Shown here: in pieces, positions 1-6,423 of the stretch
How positions within the stretch are numbered: the first letter of the stretch is position 1
Layout of the letters: the number at the start of each line of letters is the position of its first letter
Assembly: GCA_017408205.1 (NCBI GenBank)
Contig: JAFQVC010000117.1
Location: forward strand, 1 to 10,147
Direction of reading: 5' to 3'
Length of the DNA: 10,147 nt
Source of the DNA: Clostridia bacterium
Lineage (GTDB): Bacteria; Bacillota; Clostridia; Monoglobales; Firm-18
Position numbers and translations under genes: made by a program
The notes under the pieces: generated by a model
Database searches by the model: none
Seen by the model: only the letters and a program-made list of their open reading frames with translations
What the model was told of the DNA's origin: nothing

Positions 1-122
1 AGAGTAAAGTCAACTTGTCTGTAACGTCCGCCGAAAGGTAGTGAAGCAACAGTTCTGTTTTTTGTCAGTTCGCCCATTTCGGCATCATAAATATTTGAAA
101 AAATAATACCTAACATTTCCAT
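1..122 (-). CDS. glgD: GlgD, glucose-1-phosphate adenylyltransferase-like subunit (5' part only)
   Basis: The first 40 codons of a gene that runs off the left edge. The encoded start, MEMLGIIFSNIYD, followed by KNRTVASLPFGGRYRQVDF, is the characteristic N-terminus of GlgD. GlgD is the GlgC paralogue that partners GlgC in Firmicute ADP-glucose pyrophosphorylase. As in other GlgD proteins, the GGxGxRL nucleotide-binding loop of active GlgC is absent at the N-terminus, while the FGGRYR segment is kept. From family knowledge, GlgD is thought to modulate GlgC rather than catalyse well by itself. The ATG at 122 is preceded by an excellent AAGGAGG (131-137, spacing 8) that overlaps the glgC stop codon, so the two genes are probably translationally coupled. 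The third-codon ATG would be a poorer fit to the ribosome-binding site. Catalytic and C-terminal parts are outside the window. Confidence 0.93.
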   Translation of the reverse strand, partial: MEMLGIIFSNIYDAEMGELTKNRTVASLPFGGRYRQVDFT

Positions 123-135
123 AACTATTACCTCC

Positions 136-1320
136 TTACTTTATTTCACCTGTGGGAACAACAGTGTCGTCCAAAACTTCTCTGTCGTTACCAACAACGG
201 TAATTCTGATATTTTGTTTCATATCAAGGTTTTCCCCGATAACAGCATTTTTACCTACTACTGTTCTCTCGCCAATAATTGCATACTGGATATTTGCTCC
301 GTCTTTAATTACCGCACCGGGCATAATAACACTTTTGTTAATTACAGCATTCTTTCCAACAGTACAACCGGTTGAAATAATTGAATTTTTTACCTGACCT
401 TCAATTGTGCAACCCTCGGTGATGTATGAATTTTCAATTTTTGCATTTTTGGTAATTGTACTTGAATTCATTGCATAGTTTCTTGCATAAATTCTAAAAT
501 CAGAATCCTTGATTTTTAATTCTCCGTCTTTGTCAAGTAAGTCCATATTTGCTTCCCAAAGACTTTCAATAGTACCCACGTCTTTCCAGTAACCGTCAAA
601 GTTATAAGCGTACATACTTTTGCCGTCTCCAAGCATTTTTGGAATTATGTTTTTACCAAAATCGTTGCTTGATTCAGGGTCTTCTTCATCGTTTATAAGA
701 TAATCTCTTAGCACCTGCCACTTGAATACGTAAACACCCATAGAAGCATTTGTGCTTTTTGGCACTTTCGGTTTTTCTTCAAACTCGACAATTTTATTTT
801 TCTTGTCTGTGTTCATAATACCAAATCTTGATGCTTCGGACAAAGGAACATCTAAAACTGCAATTGTACAGTCTGCATCCTTTTCTTTGTGGTATTTTAT
901 CATTTTTTTATAGTCCATCTTGTAGATATGGTCTCCTGACAGTATAAGCACATTTTCAGGATTATACTTGTCAACAAAACTGATGTTCTGGTATATTGCA
1001 TTTGCCGTTCCTTTATACCATTCAGTTTTCTTGCTTCTCTGGTACGGCGGCAGTATAAATGCACCGCCAAAGTTTCTGTTTAAACCCCACGGCTGACCGT
1101 TCCCGATATAGTTGTTAAGTTCAAATGGTTGATATTGTGTTAATATTCCTACAGTGTCTATGCCCGAATTAACACAGTTTGCAAGAGGAAAGTCAATAAT
1201 TCTGTACTTTCCGCCAAATGCTACTGCCGGCTTTGCGTTTTCTTCCGTAAGCACCATAAGACGGCTGCCCTGTCCCCCTGCCAATAGCATTGCGATACAA
1301 TCTTTACTTCTGTAGTTCAT
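136..1320 (-). CDS. glgC: Glucose-1-phosphate adenylyltransferase (ADP-glucose pyrophosphorylase), GlgC
   Basis: Makes ADP-glucose and pyrophosphate from ATP and glucose-1-phosphate, the committed step of bacterial glycogen synthesis in the cytoplasm. The 394-residue protein has the usual family length. Visible motifs are the nucleotide loop AGGQGSRL (14-21), KPAV (30-33), [10 protein letters not shown] (35-44), [11 protein letters not shown] (102-112), [11 protein letters not shown] (127-137, with D130 matching the catalytic Asp) and FEEKP (180-184, with K183 matching the glucose-1-phosphate-binding Lys). From about residue 285 on, repeated short hexapeptide-like units ([33 protein letters not shown]) form the C-terminal left-handed beta-helix. 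The ATG at 1320 follows GGGGG (1329-1333, spacing 8) and lies inside the 3' end of glgB (17-nt overlap). A small oddity is Met22 after GSRL, where Gly or Lys is more usual. Function is inferred from strong motif agreement. Confidence 0.97.
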   Translation of the reverse strand: MNYRSKDCIAMLLAGGQGSRLMVLTEENAKPAVAFGGKYRIIDFPLANCVNSGIDTVGILTQYQPFELNNYIGNGQPWGLNRNFGGAFILPPYQRSKKTEWYKGTANAIYQNISFVDKYNPENVLILSGDHIYKMDYKKMIKYHKEKDADCTIAVLDVPLSEASRFGIMNTDKKNKIVEFEEKPKVPKSTNASMGVYVFKWQVLRDYLINDEEDPESSNDFGKNIIPKMLGDGKSMYAYNFDGYWKDVGTIESLWEANMDLLDKDGELKIKDSDFRIYARNYAMNSSTITKNAKIENSYITEGCTIEGQVKNSIISTGCTVGKNAVINKSVIMPGAVIKDGANIQYAIIGERTVVGKNAVIGENLDMKQNIRITVVGNDREVLDDTVVPTGEIK

Positions 1321-3166
1321 TTTTTAAACCCCCATTCGTATATTTGTAAAAAGTCACCGATAACGGTGGAATAGTTAATGAAACGCTGTTGTCAAACCCG
1401 TGCATACAAATCTTTTTCGTTTTAATTCTTCTAAGGGGCGTGCCTGTGCCAAGATATTTTTTGTAATCTGTGGAGAATACAGGTTTTAAATATCCCTCTT
1501 TTGGAACGCCTACCAGATAATTTATTCTCTTAACGGGACAAAAATTACATACTGCAATAATTTCATCACCGTTTTTTGCAATTCGCCTGAATGCAATTAC
1601 GCTGTTCTGGTTGTCGTCAGCACTTATCCAGGAAAAGCCCTCCCAGCCTTGCTCGTTATCCCAGAACTGAGGATTATCAAGATAAAACTTGTTTAAATCC
1701 TTTGTAAACTTTTGCGCAACACCGTGAATTTTGTCATCAAGCAAATGCCAGTCCAGTCCTGTTGCATAATTCCATTCGTTAAACTGGGCAAACTCCGTAC
1801 CCATAAAAGTCAGTTTCTTTCCAGGGTGTGCAATCATATACGCCATAAAAGTTTTGAAATTATCAAATTTTTGTCCATTATCCCCGGGCATCTTGTTATA
1901 TAATGAACGTTTGCCGTAAACTACTTCGTCATGAGAAATTGGCAATATAAAGTTTTCAGAAAACGCATAGGTTAAAGAGAAAGTAAGGTTGTTGTGGCAA
2001 CCTTTACGGAACAATGGGTCCTGACTCATATACGTTAGCATATCATTCATCCAGCCCATATTCCATTTAAAACTAAAACCAAGACCTCCGTCATGGGGCG
2101 GCATCGTAACCATTGGAAATGCCGTTGACTCCTCTGCAATCATTAATACTGAACTTTTTGTGTCATAGGCAGCACTGTTCATTTTCTTTAAAAACTCTAC
2201 TGCCTCAAGGTTTATATTGCCTCCGTCTTTGTTTCTTCTCCACTGTCCGTCATTTCGTCCGTAATCAAGATAAAGCATTGATGCAACCGCATCTACTCTA
2301 ATTCCGTCAATATGATACTTTTTAAGCCAGAAGCAAACGTTTGAAACAAGAAAAGATACTACTTCCCCTCTACCGTAATCAAATACTCTTGTGTTCCAGT
2401 CCTTGTGCTCATTTTTAAGGGGGTCGCTGTACTCGTAACAGCAAGTACCATCAAATTCGTAAAGACCGTTTTCGTCTTTAGGAAAGTGTGCCCCTACCCA
2501 GTCTAAAATGACGCCTATACCGTTTTTATGGCACTTGTCAACAAAATTCATAAAATCAATGGGAGTGCCAAATCTTGAAGTTGGCGCATAATAGCCGGTT
2601 ACCTGATAACCCCATGACGGGTCATAAGGGTATTCAGATACAGGCATCAACTCAATATGGGTGTAGTTCATTTTCTTCACATAAGGAATAAGTTTGTCTG
2701 CCAAATCATTGTAAGAAAAATAATTTCCGTCGGGATATTTGCACCAGGAAGCCAGATTAACCTCGTAAATATTAATCGGTCTTTTAGTATTATCAAAAGC
2801 GTTTTTTAAATATTGTTGATCCTGCCAGTTAAAACCTGACAAATCATAAACTTTAGATGCATTTTCAGGTCGTGTGCAGGTGTGAAAAGCATAAGGGTCG
2901 CTTTTATAAACCGAACTTCCGTCGGGCTTTACTATGTAGTACTTATATGCATCATAAATCTCTGCTTCTGTTGTTGTTTCCCAAATTCCGTATCCAATTT
3001 TTACCATTGGCAATGAATAGATGTCCCAGTTGTTGAAATCACCAACCAGACTAACGCTTTTTGCCTTTGGTGCCCATACTCTGAAAACGAAGCCGTATTT
3101 TACTTTGTGGCAACCTAAAAACTCGTATATATCTCTGCTTTCTCCTCTAATAAATTTGTCTAACAT
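1304..3166 (-). CDS. glgB: 1,4-alpha-glucan branching enzyme, GlgB (GH13)
   Basis: Forms alpha-1,6 branches in glycogen by cutting alpha-1,4 chains and transferring the piece. With the ATG at 3166 it has 620 residues. An N-terminal CBM48-type domain (about 20-100, including [20 protein letters not shown]) precedes the GH13 barrel. All GH13 regions are visible: DWVGAH (D222, H227), [10 protein letters not shown] (nucleophile D292), MIAEEST (acid/base about E345) and [10 protein letters not shown] (H412, D413), followed by the MGTEFAQ and LDWHLL signatures and a C-terminal all-beta domain. An in-frame GTG at 3175 would add three residues, but it lies inside the AAAAGGTG ribosome-binding site, so the ATG is preferred. 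The gene begins only 17 nt after recO ends and overlaps glgC by 17 nt, so it is probably cotranscribed with both. HDEVVYGK carries Tyr where the E. coli enzyme has His, and I do not regard that as disabling. Confidence 0.97.
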   Translation of the reverse strand: MLDKFIRGESRDIYEFLGCHKVKYGFVFRVWAPKAKSVSLVGDFNNWDIYSLPMVKIGYGIWETTTEAEIYDAYKYYIVKPDGSSVYKSDPYAFHTCTRPENASKVYDLSGFNWQDQQYLKNAFDNTKRPINIYEVNLASWCKYPDGNYFSYNDLADKLIPYVKKMNYTHIELMPVSEYPYDPSWGYQVTGYYAPTSRFGTPIDFMNFVDKCHKNGIGVILDWVGAHFPKDENGLYEFDGTCCYEYSDPLKNEHKDWNTRVFDYGRGEVVSFLVSNVCFWLKKYHIDGIRVDAVASMLYLDYGRNDGQWRRNKDGGNINLEAVEFLKKMNSAAYDTKSSVLMIAEESTAFPMVTMPPHDGGLGFSFKWNMGWMNDMLTYMSQDPLFRKGCHNNLTFSLTYAFSENFILPISHDEVVYGKRSLYNKMPGDNGQKFDNFKTFMAYMIAHPGKKLTFMGTEFAQFNEWNYATGLDWHLLDDKIHGVAQKFTKDLNKFYLDNPQFWDNEQGWEGFSWISADDNQNSVIAFRRIAKNGDEIIAVCNFCPVKRINYLVGVPKEGYLKPVFSTDYKKYLGTGTPLRRIKTKKICMHGFDNSVSLTIPPLSVTFYKYTNGGLKNELQK

Positions 3167-3172
3167 TAAATA

Positions 3173-3180
3173 CACCTTTT
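3173..3180 (-). promoter_or_regulatory. Ribosome-binding site of glgB
   Basis: Reads AAAAGGTG on the minus strand, 6 nt before the ATG at 3166, in the short gap between the recO stop and glgB. It includes the alternative GTG start at 3175, which would then have no usable Shine-Dalgarno of its own. This is the argument for the ATG start. Confidence 0.6.
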
Positions 3181-3183
3181 TCG

Positions 3184-3915
3184 CTATATTATTTGAAAAT
3201 TATTCTTTAAATAATCAAGGGACTTAAGCCTGTTTCCTGTTTGTGCCGCAACATAGTTTTCCGAAAGAATATTTAACTGACTTAAAACCTCTCCACTCGC
3301 ATTAAATGAAAAAATCTTATTGTCATCACAATATAAAATATAAAATATCGCATTGTAGGTATCGTGATTCATATTAGTCCGCGGGGAACATTTACTGCAA
3401 TATACAACGCCGTCATCTGCGGAAAAATATGTAATCTCATCTTTTTCTCCGCAATTATTACAACTACTGATTAAAGGAGCAAAACCGCACATTGTCATAA
3501 GACGTAACTCGAAAACCGGTTTAATAACAGAATAGTTATCGTGCTTCTCTAAATAATAAAGAGTATTAAGAAGAAGTTTTAAAACACTGTTGTCCTGTTG
3601 CTCTACCATAACTGAACCTGTAAGGTCGCAAAAATATGTTGCATAGGATAGTTTTTCGAAATCATTTCGCAAAGTAAAGAAATTATAAATACAGTCAGCC
3701 GAAGAAACGTTATACATACTTTTGCCTTTAGATATGATAAATTTACTGTAACAAAATAATGAGCAGGCGCCAGAAATTTTGCTTTTGAAACTTCTTACCC
3801 CTGCTGCACTAACTTGTATTTTACCCATTTCTTCTGTTAAAACGGTAAATATCTTGTTGCCTTCTCCTACTTTGGTTTCTTTAATAATCAGACCTTTTAC
3901 AGTTGTCGTCTTCAT
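3184..3915 (-). CDS. recO: DNA repair protein RecO
   Basis: RecO works with RecR (and RecF) to load RecA on SSB-coated single-stranded DNA and anneals complementary strands. With the ATG at 3915 the product has 243 residues, normal for the family. The N-terminal OB-fold is recognisable from VKGLIIKETKVGEGNKIFTVLT followed by GKIQVSAAGVRS. A helical region follows, with FELRLMTMCGFAP just before a zinc-binding CxxC/CxxC pair (C152, C155, C173, C176, the last in CSKC). Its place after era and yqzL is the standard Firmicute context. A GTG at 3930 would add five residues, but the AGGTGAG at 3926-3932 suits the ATG, and the ATG start matches the usual RecO N-terminus. The beginning of the gene overlaps the end of yqzL by 35 nt, which suggests coupling. 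The C-terminus is slightly divergent but not truncated. Confidence 0.93.
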   Translation of the reverse strand: MKTTTVKGLIIKETKVGEGNKIFTVLTEEMGKIQVSAAGVRSFKSKISGACSLFCYSKFIISKGKSMYNVSSADCIYNFFTLRNDFEKLSYATYFCDLTGSVMVEQQDNSVLKLLLNTLYYLEKHDNYSVIKPVFELRLMTMCGFAPLISSCNNCGEKDEITYFSADDGVVYCSKCSPRTNMNHDTYNAIFYILYCDDNKIFSFNASGEVLSQLNILSENYVAAQTGNRLKSLDYLKNNFQII

Positions 3916-4027
3916 TGGTTTTTGACTCACCTGACTTGTCAGTAAAATTCATTATATTTTTATACTCTAAATAAGTTGTAATACTTCCGGTTTTTTTAAA
4001 AAAATTCCATGTAAAGTCCTGTAACAA
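3881..4027 (-). CDS. yqzL: YqzL-family small protein between era and recO
   Basis: A 48-residue reading frame starting at TTG 4027 and ending at TAA 3881-3883. Its N-terminal core, DFTWNFFKKTGSITTYL, preceded by Met-Leu-Gln, resembles the YqzL family of Firmicutes, whose members are about 45-50 residues, begin close to a DFTW motif and sit between era and recO, exactly as here. The second half is polar and acidic (DKSGESKTNEDD) and probably unstructured. The biochemical role of YqzL is unknown. A ribosome-binding site AAAGGGTGG (4033-4041) precedes the TTG at suitable spacing, and an in-frame stop directly upstream (TAA, 4028-4030) rules out a longer form. Its last 35 nt overlap recO in another frame, which points to translational coupling. 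Family assignment is from memory of the motif plus synteny. Confidence 0.8.
   Translation of the reverse strand: MLQDFTWNFFKKTGSITTYLEYKNIMNFTDKSGESKTNEDDNCKRSDY
3926..3932 (-). promoter_or_regulatory. Ribosome-binding site of recO
   Basis: AGGTGAG on the minus strand, 10 nt before the ATG at 3915, located inside the yqzL coding sequence. It covers the competing GTG at 3930, so the ATG is the better start. Confidence 0.5.
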
Positions 4028-4055
4028 TTATACCACCCTTTCAAAATATTGTCTA
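4027..4055 (-). promoter_or_regulatory. Promoter-like sequence (sigma-A type) at the start of yqzL
   Basis: On the minus strand, TAGACA (4050-4055) and a perfect TATAAT (4027-4032) are separated by 17 nt, very near the housekeeping consensus. Transcription would begin around 4020, inside yqzL. Such a transcript would lack the yqzL ribosome-binding site and would serve recO and the glg genes. In AT-rich DNA a chance match is possible, and the TATAAT is shared with the spacer and first base of the yqzL start codon, so it may be there for other reasons. Confidence 0.4.
4033..4041 (-). promoter_or_regulatory. Ribosome-binding site of yqzL
   Basis: AAAGGGTGG on the minus strand. Its AAAGGG core is 8 nt before the TTG at 4027. 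It supports translation of the small gene from a TTG codon. Confidence 0.6.
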
Positions 4056-4087
4056 TAGTTATATTTTGAGAAAAGTGTAAAACTATA
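4054..4087 (-). repeat. Imperfect inverted repeat downstream of era
   Basis: TATAGTTATA (4054-4063) and TAAAACTATA (4078-4087) pair at 9 of 10 positions around a 14-nt loop, in the 83-nt gap between era and yqzL. The stem is AT-only except for one G-C pair, and no clear run of T follows on the minus strand, so it would be a weak terminator at best. It overlaps the -35-like hexamer, so an operator or attenuator role is conceivable but unsupported. Confidence 0.25.
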
Positions 4088-4110
4088 CTGTGAAAATTAT
4101 TTAAAAATTA

Positions 4111-4998
4111 TCATTTATTTTCTGTATATCCAAAATTTTTCAGTGAAACTTCACTGTTTCGCCAATTTTCTTTAACCTTTACCCACAAATTAAGATATAC
4201 TTTGCCACCTATAAATCTCTCAATGTCGCGACGGGCAGATGTACCGATTTTTTTAAGCATATCTCCGTTCTTGCCAATAATGATTGACTTGTGAGAATCA
4301 CGTTCGCAAAAAATAGTTGCTTCAATTGAAGTAAGATTTTTTTCTTCATTAAACTTCATACTTTCAATTACAACGGCAATTCCGTATGGAATCTCGCAAT
4401 TGGTGTTCCGCATTAATTTTTCCCTGATAAATTCTGCACAAATCTGTTTTTCGGGCTGGTCGGTCAATGTATCGTCAGGGAAGAATTTCGGTCCCTCGGG
4501 AAGATACTTTTCAATAACTTTCAGTAACTCATTTGTCCCGTCATTTTTAAGAGCCGAAACAGGCACAATTTCTTTAAAATCAGCAATTGTCTGTAACGAA
4601 GAAATTAACGGTAATAATGTTTCTTTTGGCACTGCATCGGTTTTATTGATAACCAGAATTTTAGTGTCGCAGTTAATCTTTTCAATAATCTCCTGCTCGT
4701 TTTCAATATTACATTTGTCAGCAGCAACAAGGTATAAAACAATGTCTGCGCCGTCAACACCGGAAAACGCCTCGTTGTTCATATATTTTCCAAGTTTGTT
4801 TTTAGCATTATGTATTCCCGGTGTGTCAACAAAAATAAACTGGGAATTATCTTTTGTAACTACGCCTGTTATCTGGTAACGTGTAGTTTGTGGTTTTGGA
4901 GATACTGCCGCAATCTTCTGCCCTAAAAAAGCATTTAAAAGAGTAGATTTACCTACATTTGGCTTTCCTGCAATAGAAATAAAACCCGATTTAAACAT
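4111..4998 (-). CDS. era: GTPase Era
   Basis: Era is an essential GTPase that binds the 3' end of 16S rRNA and assists assembly of the 30S subunit. The 295-residue protein has the usual length. The G domain shows G1 GKPNVGKS (11-18), switch PQTTR (36-40), G3 DTPG (58-61), G4 NKTD (118-121) and G5 SAL (148-150). The C-terminal KH domain contains CERDSHKSIIIGKNG, with GKNG at 242-245 as the GxxG RNA-binding loop, and the protein ends with the typical FGY segment. The ATG at 4998 has an AGGAG (5008-5012) 9 nt upstream and overlaps the end of ybeY by 8 nt. YbeY and Era act in the same process, which suits the coupling. In Bacillus, dgkA and cdd lie between these two genes; both are absent here. 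Confidence 0.98.
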   Translation of the reverse strand: MFKSGFISIAGKPNVGKSTLLNAFLGQKIAAVSPKPQTTRYQITGVVTKDNSQFIFVDTPGIHNAKNKLGKYMNNEAFSGVDGADIVLYLVAADKCNIENEQEIIEKINCDTKILVINKTDAVPKETLLPLISSLQTIADFKEIVPVSALKNDGTNELLKVIEKYLPEGPKFFPDDTLTDQPEKQICAEFIREKLMRNTNCEIPYGIAVVIESMKFNEEKNLTSIEATIFCERDSHKSIIIGKNGDMLKKIGTSARRDIERFIGGKVYLNLWVKVKENWRNSEVSLKNFGYTENK

Positions 4999-5452
4999 TA
5001 CGTTCTTCTCCTCTCGTAAGACCTAACTTTTTAAGTATTTCTTCCTGTTTTGCAAACATCTCTTTTTGTTCGTCCTCTTCTATATGGTCGTATCCGAAAA
5101 GATGAAGCATTGAATGGGCAGTTAAAAACGCCAACTCTCTTTCAATGGAATGTCCATATTCCTCCGCCTGAAGTTTTGCTCGTTCCAAAGAAATTACAAT
5201 GTCTCCCAACTCGTCGGGGTCTAAATTACCCTCATCGTCATACATTGGAAAAGACAGAACATCTGTAGGTCTGTCAATATCTCTGTACTGCCTGTTAAGT
5301 TCGTGAATTTCTTCGTCATCGCAAATTAATACGCTAACACTTATTTCAGGAATATTTTCATATTGAAATGACGCTTTTACAGTATAGTTTATAAGTTGTT
5401 CAAATTCTTTTGTAAACTCAATCTTGTTTTGATTGTTTGTTATGTCTGTCAA
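4991..5452 (-). CDS. ybeY: Endoribonuclease YbeY (rRNA maturation factor)
   Basis: A metal-dependent endoribonuclease involved in 16S rRNA 3' end maturation and ribosome quality control. The 153-residue product has the family signature HSMLHLFGYDH, with the three zinc-binding histidines H113, H117 and H123, and the conserved RPTDVLSFP (61-69) and ELGDIVIS (81-88) segments. The Gly usual after the first His is Ser here, a substitution I consider tolerated. The start is TTG at 5452, because no ATG or GTG is present near the 5' end and a stop lies just upstream. GAAGGGAG (5463-5470) is 10 nt upstream. The first 35 nt overlap the end of phoH in another frame, and the last 8 nt overlap era, so the gene is embedded in a coupled run. 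Confidence 0.96.
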   Translation of the reverse strand: MTDITNNQNKIEFTKEFEQLINYTVKASFQYENIPEISVSVLICDDEEIHELNRQYRDIDRPTDVLSFPMYDDEGNLDPDELGDIVISLERAKLQAEEYGHSIERELAFLTAHSMLHLFGYDHIEEDEQKEMFAKQEEILKKLGLTRGEERNV

Positions 5453-6422
5453 CAGCCCTTAACTCCCTTCTTCTGTCATCTTTCTCGTATGCTTTTACAA
5501 TGGCTTGTACCAAAGGATGGCGGACTACGTCTTTTTCCGTTAATGTGCAAAAGGCAATGTCATCTATATTTTTTAAAATTCGCATAACCTCTTTAAGACC
5601 GCTTCTTTTACCGTTTGGCAAGTCCACCTGAGTAATATCACCTGTAATTATTGAACGTGAGCCGAAACCTATTCTTGTTAAAAACATTTTCATTTGCTCT
5701 GGCGTGGTGTTTTGTGCCTCATCAAGAATAATAAAGGACTCGTCAAGAGTTCGCCCTCTCATATAAGCAAGGGGTGCAACTTCAATTACTCCCCTTTCTA
5801 CATACTTTTGGTATGTTTCAACACCAAGCATATCAAATAATGCGTCGTGTAAAGGTCTTAAATAGGGATCAACTTTGTCCTGCAAATCACCCGGCAAAAA
5901 GCCAAGTTTTTCCCCTGCTTCAACAGCAGGTCTTGTAATGATAATTCTTGACACCACTTTATTTTTCAGCGCCGTAACCGCCATTGCAACTGCAAGGTAG
6001 GTTTTACCTGTACCTGCAGGGCCGATACCAAAAGTAATGGTGTTTTTGTTTATTGCCTCAATGTATTTCTTTTGTCCTAATGTTTTTGCTTTAATAGGTC
6101 TGCCTTTTGCAGTAATACATACTATATCATTGTTAAGGTTACCTAAACTGCTTTCCATTTTGTCATCTACCAAAGACAATACATACCTTACCGACTGCTC
6201 AGTTATATTTTCTTCTTTTGCGTGCATTTCAATAAGGGTACGAAAAGCCCTTTCTGCTTTATCAGTATTTTCTTCGGTACCGCTTATTTTAAGGATAGTG
6301 TCTCTTTGCATTACCTGAACGTGATAGTAGTTTTCGATAATTTTAAGATACGAATCGTACATACCGAAAATTGCACTTATCTGTTCAGTATTTTCCACTT
6401 CAATTATTCTTTCTTTTGTCAA
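5418..6422 (-). CDS. phoH: PhoH-family ATPase
   Basis: A cytoplasmic P-loop ATPase of the PhoH-like family. Its exact role is unsettled, but an RNA-linked function is suspected, and the constant neighbourhood with ybeY fits that. With the TTG at 6422 it has 334 residues. An N-terminal segment resembling a KH/RNA-binding fold (about 5-70) precedes the ATPase domain. Walker A is GPAGTGKT (134-141), Walker B is FIILDEAQ (230-237), and ITRPAVEAGEKLGFLPGD, MRGRTLDESF and IITGDITQVDLP are strong PhoH signatures. The start is uncertain: in-frame TTG codons also occur at 6443 and 6434. I favour 6422 because it directly follows the yqfD stop, has AGAAGG (6435-6440) 12 nt upstream and gives the expected N-terminal length; 6443 has no visible ribosome-binding site. 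The 3' end overlaps ybeY by 35 nt. Confidence 0.93.
   Translation of the reverse strand: MTKERIIEVENTEQISAIFGMYDSYLKIIENYYHVQVMQRDTILKISGTEENTDKAERAFRTLIEMHAKEENITEQSVRYVLSLVDDKMESSLGNLNNDIVCITAKGRPIKAKTLGQKKYIEAINKNTITFGIGPAGTGKTYLAVAMAVTALKNKVVSRIIITRPAVEAGEKLGFLPGDLQDKVDPYLRPLHDALFDMLGVETYQKYVERGVIEVAPLAYMRGRTLDESFIILDEAQNTTPEQMKMFLTRIGFGSRSIITGDITQVDLPNGKRSGLKEVMRILKNIDDIAFCTLTEKDVVRHPLVQAIVKAYEKDDRRRELRAVDRHNKQSKQD
5463..5470 (-). promoter_or_regulatory. Ribosome-binding site of ybeY
   Basis: GAAGGGAG on the minus strand, 10 nt before the TTG at 5452, inside the phoH coding region. A second weak AAGGG (5456-5460) is too close to the start to be useful. Confidence 0.5.
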
Positions 6423-6423
6423 A

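Noticed and set aside
152..397. Plus-strand frame opposite the glgC beta-helix region
   Set aside because: It is the mirror of a repetitive, confidently assigned coding sequence, with no ribosome-binding site of its own.
285..430. Repeated short motifs in the glgC 3' half, considered as a DNA repeat
   Set aside because: The periodicity is at protein level (hexapeptide beta-helix) and the DNA units are not similar enough to be a nucleotide repeat.
4400..4879. A 159-codon open frame on the plus strand
   Set aside because: It is antisense to the conserved G domain of era, has no recognisable motif, and era is certain; an open antisense frame follows from codon bias.
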